Source: Azadirachta indica (taxonomy: Eukaryota; Streptophyta; Magnoliopsida; Sapindales; Meliaceae). Taken from it: a stretch of DNA of 64,000 nucleotides. This document shows positions 13,610 to 25,130 of this stretch, in pieces. Below the pieces are notes generated by a model. That model was not told the origin of the DNA, ran no database searches, and saw nothing but the letters and a program-made list of their open reading frames with translations. Position 1 is the stretch's first letter, and each line of letters begins with the position of its first letter. The position numbers were made by a program, and so were the translations under genes. The stretch lies in the NCBI GenBank assembly GCA_022749755.1, contig CM040441.1, positions 19,159,475 through 19,223,474 of the forward strand. Reading direction: 5' to 3'.

Positions 13610-13924
13610 GGGATTTAATCAATTACAACTCTATTTACCCCTTAAACAAAAATGAGCATGTAATAATTTTTCATTAAAAAATGGTCATTTCCACAATTTC
13701 TAGACCAAAGTGCTATGGTGACCACATTTAATACAACTCACACAAACTTTCTAATAAGGTGAAATTTTCAGCTTACTCAAAAATTTTGTGTGAGTTTTGA
13801 TAAATGTGGTTAAAGGGGCATTTTAGTTCAAAAATTATTAAAGTGGTCATTTTTAAATGAAAAATTATTAAGTGATCATTTTTTATTTTATAGGGTAAAT
13901 AGTGGTTAGATTTGATTAAATACC
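13610..13924. mobile_element. Foldback MITE with long terminal inverted repeats, 315 bp
   Basis: The left arm (GGGATTTAATCA..., with TAATAATTTTTCATT near 13660) is an imperfect reverse complement of the right arm (...TGATTAAATACC, with AATGAAAAATTATTA near 13855). Pairing continues inward, for example ACCACATTTA and AACTCACACAAA against TTTGTGTGAGTTTTGATAAATGTGGT, so almost the whole element folds on itself. It is flanked by AAATATATA (13601-13609) and AAATAAATA (13925-13933), a 9-bp duplication with one mismatch, as left by Mutator-like elements. No coding capacity. Confidence 0.8.
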
Positions 13925-13933
13925 AAATAAATA

Positions 13934-14889
13934 AATATATATTCATATTTTGTCTATAAAGTTTGTATTTTTGGTGCTTATTTGATTTTGACTTTTTTAA
14001 GTATAAAGTTTTTTCAATGTTAAAAGTTATTTTTGAATTTTTGGATGTAGATTTTGTTGGCCTTGGATAAAACCTTAAACCAGAAATTTGTGCTTTTGGT
14101 TGTGAATTTTTTAAAGTTTTTTAAAAATATAAAATTGTTTAAAATATCCTATTTACCTTAAAGATTTTATGTTATTTTATTAAGAAAGCATTGAAAACAT
14201 GTCTGTTAATATAATTACTTAATTATTTCTCAAAACTTATTTGTTTAATAAATTTTTTATTAAAAGCTCTCTTTGTAAAAGCTTTGTTAGTAAAATGCAT
14301 ATTTCAAAAAATTATTGATGAATGTTTAAAAGTGTAGGCTTATCAAGAGAAATATTATGATTTACACTTAATAATATCCTTCTATTCCCCAATAATAAAG
14401 CATATTCCTTTATATTGAATTGTAAAACATGAATTGGACTAAATAGTCGGTTTTGCGCAGGTTTCGTATAATGAGCGTATCTTTCAATCCAAATTATCAA
14501 TTGATACGATTCTTGAGCTGGAAAAACATAAACTCATCATTTCACAACTTTGTGAGCCAAAGGTTGGACCAGTTCGAGCAATTAATGGAACGAAACTGGG
14601 CTTCAACAGAACTCAAGCGCATCTTTGAGCCAGCCCAACATACTTTTGTATTTGGGCCGTATCTCCCTAAATATGTAACGAAAAATTATATGGTTGGGTG
14701 ATTAGAAAGCCGAGAAAGGGATCTAAATTATTTATGTTTTGTACTTTCTCAAATTTTAACTTGTCGATTACCAAAAAAAGCTATCATTCTAGAAAGGCGG
14801 TGGAGAAATGCAACTTGAATATTTTTATCTATTTTCAACACAACTCATGGTCTAAAATAGCAATAAAGGTGAGATATGGACCATTAGAA
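13934..14889. other. AT-rich intergenic DNA
   Basis: A short open frame at 14453-14701 resembles no family I recognise and has no supporting gene structure. Nothing else could be supported. Confidence 0.4.
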
Positions 14890-15725
14890 AGATGAGTCAT
14901 CCACCTACAACTTTGAAGAAGAATGCTTTACGAAATTCGGTGGTTTTCATAGTCAAAGATTTGTTGGAAGTTGGTAGAGCGTGATTAATTGGAAATTGAT
15001 AAAATTATGTCCACACATGTGGAATGTCTTTTGTTTTACCTATATAAAGGAAAATGTGGAAGTGAGGGGGGAGATCAGTTTGTTTCTATTTCTATTTTCT
15101 TTTTGTAATTTAAACTTCAATTAAATAATGTATTTCTAATTTCGTAATTAGGGTTAAGAGTGAACTTTTGATGATTTTATAGTTTTGTTCTTTGATTCTT
15201 TGTTTTGTTCTTCATTGTCAATCTTTTTATTGATTAAGTACTATATTTTGCAACTGATTTTGAATTGTTAGAAACCTTGATTCATTGTTAACAAATGGTA
15301 CATTGAATACTTGGATGTTTTTTACATATTAAGAGTAAGGCAACTTATAGTTTTTCACCATCAACTAAAAGGTAAGTTTTTTGATTTCTTTGTGCTTAAA
15401 TGTTTTTTATCATCATCCAATTAAGATCACTTCTATTGATTCTTAATTGTGTTTTTCTTTAAAAAAAAAAGATCAAGAATAAGTGCTATACAAATCATTA
15501 AAATGGATCCCTAATGCCCTAATATATAATAATATTGAATTTAAACAAATTCATTCCATTTCTTATAATATTTGAATATTTGGACTTATAATATTTAGAT
15601 CTTTGGACTTGTGGACTTAATATAACATATTTCCTGTGAACCGACACTCGAACTTCCGAACTTTATTACTTGAGACAATCTATACTTGAGAGTTGCAACC
15701 TTTAAGTTGTAGCAATTATACTTAA
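14890..15725 (+). mobile_element. Ty3/gypsy-like LTR/leader remnant
   Basis: Non-coding DNA with a TATA-like TATATAAAGG near 15041 and, at about 15635-15715, a block recalling the 3' end of plant gypsy (Athila-type) LTR/leader sequences: a stretch of type 'GTGAACCGACACTCGAACTTCCG', then TTTATTACTTGAG and GAGAGTTGCAACC. That tail normally precedes a primer-binding site. No coding domain remains adjacent. Similar tails occur at 29580-29650 (+) and 30480-30545 (-). Boundaries are uncertain. Confidence 0.35.
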
Positions 15726-16399
15726 AAAATTATATCAAACATATTCTTAATAATATTGTATTAATATTATTGGCAGGATATGACTGACATAAAAGCACGA
15801 ATATTTAACTAAAATATTTAAAAAATTAATAATACAAGTAATATCAATAGTTGTAATAAAAATTAAATTTGGGCCTCGTTAAGATTGTGATTAAAAAACA
15901 ATAATAGCTTATTTTACAATTTTTGATTAAATTTGTGTTTAGTGAAAAATATATGAGTTGCTTATTTTATAATATGAGCTACTTATTTTATAATCTATTG
16001 CGATCTCACAAGAGGGGGAGGAGTTACTTGAAAAAATGCTTATTAAATAATCTAGTATTATATTTTTAAATTACTAATATAACCTCATCACTTTAACAAA
16101 GAAACAAATATATCCCATATTTTGATAAATCCTAACTCTATTGTATATATTCTTATTAAATTACAATTTATTTTATTAATTTTGTGTACAAAAGCTTCAA
16201 ATTTTTCATCAAGTAAACTAAAATTACAATTTTATTATATTAATTTTTTAAGAAGTGTTTATTTGTTGATATATATATATAAAAAAAGGAGAAAGGAACT
16301 TATGGGTTCTAAAATTTTTCCCTAATATACGTTTTAGTCCCAAAAGTTTGATCATGTTATCCTCCATGATTCATGTAAAGACAAAAATGCCCTTATATT
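15726..16399. other. AT-rich spacer
   Basis: Low-complexity AT-rich DNA. A segment from about 15868 (GGGCCTCGTTAAGATTGTGA) to 16010 resembles the ends of the inverted-repeat element at 23857-25130 and may be a decayed relative. No gene. Confidence 0.35.
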
Positions 16400-17580
16400 T
16401 GTTGGAAAATTATGGCCCATGAAATTGCAAAGGTAAGATTTTGTTGCATTATGAAAAGATTCTGAAAAGATGTCTTAAAAATCCTCAAACTCTCCCAGAT
16501 AAAAATGTTGGTGGATTATCACTTGGGTCAATAATTCAGTTGAAAATTGGACCGATATGCAATTGGCAAAGTACAAGACAACTAAGGTAAATTTGGGATC
16601 ATTTCACAAGGTTGTATAGTCAACCAAACTTTGCAAAACAATATTAGTTAAAATTTGATATTTGAGCAATTGATCAAAAGGATATCAGGATTCAATAATT
16701 CTATTATGCCATGAATGGTCTTCGAGACTAATTGGCTCTTACGAAATTAGAACAACTTTAGACTTTTGCTCCTTATATAGTCGTTAGAGAGGAACATCAA
16801 CTTGTTTTGATGGCCTTTTGCAATGATTTTGTCGTGGAAACATTATGCATCATCATCCTCGACCCTCTATTGATAAGGTAGGTGACTGAATTGTTGGCTG
16901 AGAAGAAACGCCTTAAGACTCAAGCAGGAAAAGGCCTTCTCCCGATCCTTTATATTTGTCTCTCATTTTTCTTCATCTCCGTCTACTATGACTATTGATG
17001 ACACCCTACATGCCCTTACCAAGTGTTTGTGTTATTAATACATCTCATTTATCTCTTTTCAATATTTATTTGTACTCCTAAACTTACAGTAAGTCTCAGC
17101 TTTGTTAGTCAATTATGTGATTTTGGTTATTCTATCTATCTTTTTCCACTTTTTGTCATGTGCAAAAAGCTCGTCGAATTGAGAATATGTTTTGGACGAG
17201 CTGCATGTTCTAGATATGGCTACTCTGGTATTGAGTTATTTCTTTTCGTGTAGATGCCCTTTCCTTTAATTTCTATTTGTGGCATTCTAGACATGTTTAG
17301 ACCTCTTGTTTCTATAACATCTTTAGGCAATTTACAATCTCATGAAATTTTTTATTGTAGAGCTTTACAAATTAACCAAAGTTTATACTTTACCTTTTAA
17401 TCGAAGTACTTACATTTTATTGCACTTTTCGTTTTGATTTATTCTGATGTGTGTAACTTATCTGTATGTATTGGCATATAGGGAGGATCCACATATTATG
17501 CTTCTTTTATTGATGATTACATTTTGTATAAATTTACATATATTTTCAAACACTTTTTGTGGAATAAAAGAAGTTAAAAT
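16400..17580 (+). mobile_element. Degenerate Ty1/copia pol remnant
   Basis: Stops and frameshifts are frequent, but the copia order is readable. Around 17090-17260 there is VSQLCDFGYSIYLFP and a downstream basic stretch, as found between protease and integrase. At 17320-17350 comes SLGNLQSHEIFYC (GAG-pre-integrase-like), then LIYSDVCNL near 17440, and GGSTYYASFIDDY at 17482-17520, the integrase core start. The upstream block 16680-16860 (AMNGLRD, VVREEHQLVLMAF) may be gag but is weaker. No reverse transcriptase or LTR is visible. It is unrelated in position to the younger copia element at 61535. Confidence 0.6.
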
Positions 17581-20065
17581 TTTTTTTTAATTTTTTGAAT
17601 AGAGGTAAAACGTCTAAATAATTTTATTATACCACTTATAAAAAATATAAAAGTTAAAAGTATCTATAAAGTCTATTAGGCCCAAAACCTTATCATAATT
17701 AACCTAGTCTAAAATAGGAGAATTTCATTATAAACATAATTCCTTTATCATCTGTGGGTATGATTAAAATATTTGTAAATTTATTCTATGCTGAAGTCTT
17801 ATCTTACAAGAATACAAGTTCAACTTACACAAGGACATCTAATCTTGGTCTTGACAAGCTTTATCACCTCTATACAAGCACCTTACCCAACCTATATCTA
17901 GCTAGAAACATGGTTTTTTAGTACTAGAGTTCTCTTTTCTAGCAAAAGAGACGTTCTTACTTAGCTCTCTTTGGAAAATATGAGGTCCAATCATTCAGAT
18001 TCAAACATTTAAATCTATTCAAAATTTAAATTTTTTAAATTTTCAGTCAAATGATAAACCTGACCTAACTCCTATTCTCAATTGGTTTCTTATATTTATA
18101 ATTTTAGTTAGGATGTTACTATTTAACTTAATCGAATTATACAATTCTTGAAAAAAAAGTATAATTATATTGTAAACATAGTACTAAAAGTTTTAAGGAA
18201 GCTTAATAATCATTTTTTTTTTTTTAATTTCTTTTGGAGCATTCATTTTGATACCTTGTAGTAACATTTCTTGCATGATTTGATAATGAGAATGAGATCA
18301 AGAATATTCATTTATCCAAAAACCATTGATGTTGTCATTTCATCTTGTTTACATAAGGTTAAGAATGCCTCACTACCAATGTGAAAATCAATATCTCTTA
18401 TACAAAATGGGTAACATATGTATTACTAAAACATTTTAAATATTATTTTAAAATTTATCATCTTTATATGATCTGATATTCATGAATTAATAATAAAATT
18501 CTATAATAAGTTACTTAAAAAATAAAAAAAATATTTCAATTTTTTTTATATACCCAAATGATCATAAATACTATATCACTTAAACATAATATTTTAACAT
18601 ATAATATTACTTATGTTAATAAAATCTTTTATTACATAAAATAAATAACAAAGTATAGAGACAAAATATTGGTTATTATGTATGAATTATTTAATTTTTG
18701 ATTAAAAAAATGTGATAATAACTATTTTTTCTCTATCATTTATTATGTGTGTAGACTTTTTAGCTTAACTTTGAAAGAATTCGAACAATGGATAAGGATG
18801 GATCTAATAAATAGCATCTAAATTTTCATATTCGACAAAATATTCTTTAAAAATAATTTTATACTTCATAAAAGAACAATTAAATGAAAAAAGATACCTA
18901 CTAGAAGATAAAGTATACAGCAATCACTTAGTGATTGTATACACAAATTGAAAAATGTTATTTCAATTTTCAATTTCCATACATGTTCACACAACCAATT
19001 AAAATTTAGTCTTTGCCTAAACTTATTTAAGTTTCATATGTTATTACAGTGATTTTATTATACTTTAAAAATAATACTGAAAAAATATTTTTGGTAACTT
19101 TAAAGATTTTTCTTGTACTTAATTAATTATTAATTGGATGAATTTATTTATATTAAGTAATTAAATATTTTTTTTTAATTTAATGATAATTTTAAAATGA
19201 CTTTTTATCTCTAATAAAAAGTCATTTTTTCAATTTTTTTGATTGAGTGAGAAAAATTATATCTTTTTCTTTAAAAAAAATGTATAAGTGAGTTGGACAG
19301 AACTCAAATCATTTTTAAAACTCTTTACCTACTAAAGTGATATTTTAAAATCGGGTGATCGATGAATAAAATAAGACACGCCAAAATTATTTTTCTAAAT
19401 TATATATTTATTTTTCATAAATATATAATTTTAAAAAAAAGCGAACAGAAATTTTAGATTCAAACATTAATTGATCCCTTCAAAATTCACTTAACAAAAA
19501 GCCTACCTGATTTTGAGTGGAATTCACTAATTTTCGTGTTAATATTTTGATATCTCAAATTTTTTGTCCCACAATAATTCTGACATTTTGAAAATCAAAT
19601 GAATCTTTAATTTTTTAAATACTGTTGACACAAAAATTTTTATATACTTAAGGTCAACAAATAATTTTTTCCATTAACTGATATTTTAAATATTTTTTAA
19701 TACATGTATATTTTTATTTATATATAGTTAACATTTATGTTTTTATTATATTCTCATTTATTAATTACCAATTAGAGACTCATACTTGTTTATGTAAAAT
19801 ACTTATCAATACATTTGTTGAGGTAAAAACTTACATAATTCCAGTGACCATATTATAAAAAAAAATTGAGTTTTTTTTTTTTAATATCTAAAAGCAATAT
19901 ACACACACAAGCACATATAGGAATAAATTTGAGAATCATTCCACAACGTCAAGTGCTATGATTTAGATTTTATTTCCAAATAAGAGTACTCTCTTTTGAG
20001 AATATTTTGAAATAATTCTTCTTGGGATAACCTCCTAATTAAGCCATGCTTTAATATGCTTTCTG
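17581..20065. other. AT-rich intergenic DNA upstream of the intact BAHD gene
   Basis: No gene. 17650-17990 is somewhat less AT-rich and could be LTR debris of the copia remnant. A small hairpin sits at 19195-19231 (AATGACTTTTTAT / ATAAAAAGTCATT). The rest is low-complexity. Confidence 0.4.
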
Positions 20066-20081
20066 TATATATATATATATA
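20066..20081 (+). promoter_or_regulatory. TATA box region of the BAHD gene
   Basis: A TATATATATATATATA run lies about 90-100 bases before the ATG at 20168, a normal spacing for a plant TATA box plus a short leader. BAHD pseudogene 1 has a comparable TATAAA at 39135, also about 90 bases before its ATG. Confidence 0.5.
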
Positions 20082-20167
20082 CTTCTCATTCTCATATTCA
20101 AGCAAATTAAGTGAGGAACATTAACTTCCTTTTGAAAATTAAAGCTAATAACATTCGTCAGACATCC

Positions 20168-21502
20168 ATGGAGGTCCGAATCATTTCCACAGAAATCATC
20201 AAACCATCTTCTCCAACTCCTTCCCATCTAAAAACTCATAAACTAACCCTTCTCGATCAATTAGCTCCTGATATTTACTTCCCTGTAGCTCTCTTCTACT
20301 CAAACGTTGTAGTTGACAACAATCTTCACATCTCTCATCTCCTAAAGAAATCTCTCTCAAAAACATTAACATACTACTACCCTTTTGCAGGGAGAATCAA
20401 GGACGATAATCGTTCTGTTGATTGTGATGATTATGGAGTCCCTTTTATCGAAGCTCGTGTAGCCTGTAATATGTTTGAGGTTCTTAAACACCCAGAAATG
20501 GAGGTTCTGGAAAAGATACTACCGTTCAAGCCACAGGCCGAGATTAAAACACAGTCGACTCAGGTGAACATGGCTTTGCAGGTGAATTACTTCGACTGTG
20601 GTGGGCTTGCGATCTGCGTCAATACAAGACATGTTGTTGCAGATGGAGCAGCTGTAGTTAATTTTGTTAGAAACTGGGCTACACTTACACTTGCTTCTGC
20701 TTCTAACGATGATTATCATATCAAACTCAATGATGCAGTGTTTGATTGCACGTCGATCTTTCCTCCACATGATTCCATAACAAGTGTATCCAGGATTATT
20801 AACCGAAGACAACGTTCTGTAGAGTGCATGACTAAGAAGTTTACGTTTGAAGGTGCTAAAATAGCTGCTCTGAGGAAGAAGATAACCGAGGAATCATCTT
20901 CCAAGTATCGTCCAACGCGTTTCGAAGCTGTGGTTGCTCTTATTTGGGCTGCTATAATAGCTATAGATAGAGAAAGCAGTAGTACTGATTCAATATCTCT
21001 AGCAACAATCCCTGTGAATCTTCGCAATAGAATGAATGCTGCATTGCCTGAGCATTGTATTGGGAACATGTATCATGCTGTAACAGCAGAGTGGTTTCTG
21101 AACAAGGCGGTTGATTACAACAGTTTAGGAAGGAAAGTTCATGAATACACAAAGATGGTGAGTGATGGGTTTGTGAGAAAAGCTTTTGAAGGTGGTGCTT
21201 TTGATTTTGTGAAACACTTTCAGAAAGCAGTTGAGGGATTTGTGAAGAGTGAAGTTAGGTTGTTTGGATTCAGTGGTCCGATTGGACTTCCATATTATGA
21301 GATTGATTTTGGATGCGGAAAGCCTGTGTGGTTTACAACAGTGATGAGGCTTAATAATGTTGCAATGCTTTTAGACACATGGGATGGTAAAGGAGTTGAA
21401 GCATGGGTTGGATTGCCTCAAAATGACATGCTCAAATTTGAGCAAGATCATGGTATTCTTACTTATGCTTCTTTCAGTTCAAGTTGTAGGAGTAGGATTT
21501 GA
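20168..21502 (+). CDS. BAHD acyl-CoA-dependent acyltransferase, vinorine-synthase-like clade
   Basis: Single exon, 444 residues, normal BAHD length. The start is the ATG giving MEVRIISTEIIKPSSPTP, the usual N-terminus of this clade; the frame is open 19 codons further up but has no ATG there. The catalytic HXXXD motif is HVVAD (His155, Asp159). YYPFAGR near residue 76 and the clade-typical NLRNRMNAALPEHCIGNM are present. The structural DFGWG motif reads DFGCG (residues 380-384), so Trp is replaced by Cys. Family enzymes move an acyl group from acyl-CoA to an alcohol or amine in the cytosol. Relatives acetylate alkaloids or other specialised metabolites, but the substrate here cannot be predicted. 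Two broken paralogues lie 18-23 kb downstream; this is the only intact copy in the window. Confidence 0.93.
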   Translation: MEVRIISTEIIKPSSPTPSHLKTHKLTLLDQLAPDIYFPVALFYSNVVVDNNLHISHLLKKSLSKTLTYYYPFAGRIKDDNRSVDCDDYGVPFIEARVACNMFEVLKHPEMEVLEKILPFKPQAEIKTQSTQVNMALQVNYFDCGGLAICVNTRHVVADGAAVVNFVRNWATLTLASASNDDYHIKLNDAVFDCTSIFPPHDSITSVSRIINRRQRSVECMTKKFTFEGAKIAALRKKITEESSSKYRPTRFEAVVALIWAAIIAIDRESSSTDSISLATIPVNLRNRMNAALPEHCIGNMYHAVTAEWFLNKAVDYNSLGRKVHEYTKMVSDGFVRKAFEGGAFDFVKHFQKAVEGFVKSEVRLFGFSGPIGLPYYEIDFGCGKPVWFTTVMRLNNVAMLLDTWDGKGVEAWVGLPQNDMLKFEQDHGILTYASFSSSCRSRI

Positions 21503-21505
21503 ATG

Positions 21506-23856
21506 AATCCTTTCCTAATTATTTAACGATAAAAGTTGATTTGTTACTATTACATTTTCTCATATTTTAATTTTAATTTTAATACATGAAATAATATTAT
21601 AGTAACAAATCAATTTTCATGTCATTTGAATAGAAATTTTAGAATACAAATTGAGAAACATAGTATTACTCTTTGATAATTTCTATGGTACACAGGTTAT
21701 CATTCGGTAAAATTCATTCTTAATTTTTGTCAACTAACACGTCAACTACAACCAACAATGCGATCAACTTATTTTCTATCAGTGACAAGACTTCTTTTAT
21801 GTGTTTTTAATTTAGGACTAGTTTGAGATTATTGTGACTTTTAAAATAATATACTTCTACTTTATTGATTTAATAATTGGCTTTCAGAAAAATATTCATG
21901 CTCCTGCATATTCGATTTATGATACATTCACAAAAATTGGGATCGTACAGCATAATTTATGAGTCATCTCTATTCCAAAATGACCATTGAATTGCATTTT
22001 AAGTAATTTAACAATTCAAATATAACGATTTTAGCATCAACTACAACTGACTTGAGTATTTGATAAACTTTATTATTGAGAGCGTTATAAATTTTAAACA
22101 CAAAAGATATATGTCTATTAAACTTTATTGTTGAAAGTGTTGTAAATTAATTTTAAAAGAAAAATGTATATGTCTAGTAAACTTTATTCTTGTAGTATTA
22201 TGATACTATATAACGATCATAACGAATGCATGTTAAACCTGTACTTATACTTTTCCCTAAAAAAATGAAAATATACAATTTTTTTTTAAGTAAAAAGTCA
22301 TATAATTACAAATTTCAAAGTAATAATAAAATATTTAAAAAAGCTAACAAACATACTTGTATCTTCTTATTTTTTAAAAAATTAAATAATTTAGAATTTT
22401 AATATAGGAATGAAATAGTAAAATATATTTAGTTTTATTGATGCTAATATAGATATTATCAATGTTGAGAATGTAAACAAAGTACAATTTATAAAAATCT
22501 TCTGTAGATATAATAAAAAATGCTAAAAATATACCATTATAACTTTGAATGTATCATGCATTGAAAATTATAAGCATAATAAATTTAGAAAAGACTTGTT
22601 GGTTAAAATTTATTTAAAATATCTTCTAAATTTAAATTAGAAATATCATCCCATTTTAAAATTAAAATTCTTATAATTTAAACTATATTGAAAATTTAAA
22701 ATCTTAATTCCAATATTTATTTATAAAAAAAGGTTTCACTTGCTTTCTTTAATTTCACTATTGGAGAAGACAAATGAAGTGAGTTAAGAGCCTATTCATA
22801 TAAATTTGAGTTAAGAAATATCTGTCACATTAGTAAACTTAGTGATTATTGTAGCTAGAACAATGTGGCTGGATTATTCTCATAATTAGTGTTAGGTAAT
22901 GTTTGTTTTTTCTATTTGAAATATAAATTTAATTGAAATATAAATATAATTGAAATATAAATTTGACTGAAATTTAAATATAATTGATATACTTTTTTTT
23001 TTTTTTTACTTTAAACGTTTAAATATAAATATTAAATTATTTGTTTTTATAAAAATAGAAAAATCTGAAATTGATACATGGATATATATGCATTAAAAAT
23101 CTAAAAGTAATATATTAAGTTGTTGATATACATAAAAGTTAAGTAATAAATTAAAAGTATTATTAACACATTAAATTATTGATATACATAAACGTTAAGT
23201 AATAAATTAAAGGTATTATTGATAAATAAAATATTTAATTCATTTAGACACTTGATTATTCAGATTTAAATTAAAATTTTTAACTTAATTAATGTTTAGA
23301 TATTTTTAACAAGTTTTATATACAAGTTAAAGGATAAACAATTCTTAAATATCTGAATAAAATTATTTAGATTTAAGTTAAAAAACAAACAAGTCTTTAG
23401 AATATTATTAATATTTTGTTATATTTAAGTAAAATTAATTTGATAATTCATTGGTCACACTCGATCATTTTTTTTATTTGTCTTGCCTAAAAAAATTTAA
23501 CTATATTGGCTACGTATTTTTTATTAATATTTTTAAAATTAATTTGAAAGTAATCAACACCAATTAATGATTTATATTTGATTATTGTTAAAAATTTTAA
23601 TGAAAAATAATTCTTGAAAAGCTTTCAACTAAATATGTATCCTTATTTTTATTATTTTTGTATTCTATCAAATATGTTTTTATAGATTTTTAATTTAGAA
23701 AATAGATTTTAAATATTATATAAAACATATTTTTGAATATCAAAAATACTAATACAATTCATGTTTTAAATTTAGCATCCATTTTTTTTTTAAAAAATTG
23801 AATTAGAAATCATACAAACCTAAGTGTTTGTTTGATTTTCATTAAGTGATTATTAA
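21506..23856. other. AT-rich intergenic DNA downstream of the BAHD gene
   Basis: No gene. The segment from 21812 (GACTAGTTTGAGATTATTGTGAC) resembles one end of the element at 23857-25130. Two short tandem duplications of about 60 bp occur at 22065-22195 and 23100-23222. A run of related ATATAAATTTAATTGAA units lies at 22918-22990. Confidence 0.45.
23100..23222. repeat. Two-unit tandem repeat of about 60 bp
   Basis: The block GATATACATAAAAGTTAAGT...AATTAAAAGTATTATT is repeated directly after itself as GATATACATAAACGTTAAGT...AATTAAAGGTATTATT with few differences. Non-coding. Confidence 0.6.
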
Positions 23857-25130
23857 GGGTTAGTTTGAGATTGCCATAGCTTTTAAAATAATTTATTTTT
23901 GCTGTGATTTAAAATGATTAGTTTTAAAGAGAATTAGTTTAATGTTTCGTAGATTTTATATTCAAAAGTGTTATAAATTTGAAAGGCAATTTTATATTTT
24001 TAGTAAATTTTACTGTTAAAATATTATAAGGGATATTATCACATAATTCTCATAAAGTATCAGAAATTATCACATGCATAGAAAATATTAACTTTATATT
24101 ACAAACCTCTTCTAATGTTAAAGTTGATTGTTAGTTTTAAGAGTATAATTGTAAAAGTACTTTGATTTTGATTGTTTCCTATTGTTTGACCGGTACGTAC
24201 ACGTACCTCCCACTTTTTATCACCACCAAAAACTCATCCTCCTCCATACCCACCATTACTACCTCCATAACTCCATGCCCACCACTCCTCCAACAATACC
24301 CACCACCACCACCACCACCAAAAACTCATCTTTTCCCCAAAACACATCCTCCTCTACACCCATCACTCCTTCAATCATACCTACCACTACCACTAACAAA
24401 AGCTCATCCTCTTTTCCCCTCAACTGAGTTACTAAGCCCATAAAGTTTAATCACATTCTAAAAAATAAAAATGAGTTGAGGATATTTTCATAGTTGCATA
24501 CATTGATGTTGGTGGAATAACTGTCAAGGGAAGATATGTTATACAAAGTCAATATTTTCTATTTATGTAATAGTTTCTGATACTTGAGGGGAAGTATGTA
24601 ATAATTTTTCAACATCAAAATAATGTAAATCACTAAAATAGACATAAAATATTGAATATAATATTTATTCATTAATACATATGTAGCATAAAATAATTTA
24701 TAACAAGAAAAATAATTATTTTCATTATCAAATAATGTAATTTCACGTCGTATGATTTCAAAATTTAATGAAGAACAAAATTAAAAAAAAAAATTAAAGC
24801 ATCCAAGAAAATACTGACTTTGATGATGGTTGTGCAACAATAGTGATTGAGGTAGAAAACTGTATTTTTAAAAAACGAAAGTATTAGTAGAATAAATTGT
24901 TTAAATATTTAAATTTTGTTAAGGAAAATTTTGAGTTTATACAATGTATACAAAGATATATATGAAATTACAAATATAGATAAAATAAATTTCTAATTTA
25001 ATTTCTCAAAATTTACTGTGAGGTTGTGAATTTTGGATAAAAATAATTTAAAAAAATTACTAAATAGTTAAAATAGATTTCAACAATTAAAAATCACTTT
25101 TAAGGTTCCACAATAATCTCAAACAGACTT
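23857..25130. mobile_element. Inverted-repeat DNA element carrying a nested Mutator-like element
   Basis: The left end GGGTTAGTTTGAGATTGCC and the right end CAATAATCTCAAACAGACTT are imperfect inverted repeats; AGTTTGAGATT pairs with AATCTCAAAC. The arms extend inward with weaker pairing (TTTTAAAATAATTTA; AAAATCACTTTTAA). A separate element (24030-24610) sits inside, which explains the length of about 1.27 kb. Fragments with a similar end occur at 21812 and 15868. I assign no superfamily, as the flanking duplication is unclear. Confidence 0.4.
24030..24610. mobile_element. Degraded Mutator-like element, copy A, with proline-codon-rich cargo
   Basis: The left end GGGATATTATCACATAATTC...AGTATCAGAAATTATCA matches the left end of the element at 34295. 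The right end (TAGTTTCTGATACTTGAGGG, then GAAGTATGTAATAATTTTT) is its inverted counterpart. Subterminal blocks (CTTCTAATGTTAAAGTTGATTG; AACTGTCAAGGGGAAGATATG) are also shared with copy B. The interior (24200-24430) is CCA/CCT-rich and reads PPPKTHPPPYPPLLPP in one frame, perhaps a decayed captured fragment of a proline-rich cell-wall-type gene. It could equally be simple-sequence expansion. No functional ORF. Confidence 0.6.

Noticed and set aside
14453..14895. Two adjacent plus-strand short frames
   Set aside because: No recognisable motif, no splice-consistent structure and no neighbouring support.
20519..21152. Minus-strand open frames over the BAHD gene
   Set aside because: Shadow frames antisense to a clear BAHD coding sequence.
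24162..24443. Open frames rich in Pro/Thr/Ser inside the Mutator-like copy A
   Set aside because: They arise from CCA/CCT repeats in several frames at once, without gene structure; treated as element cargo, not a gene.
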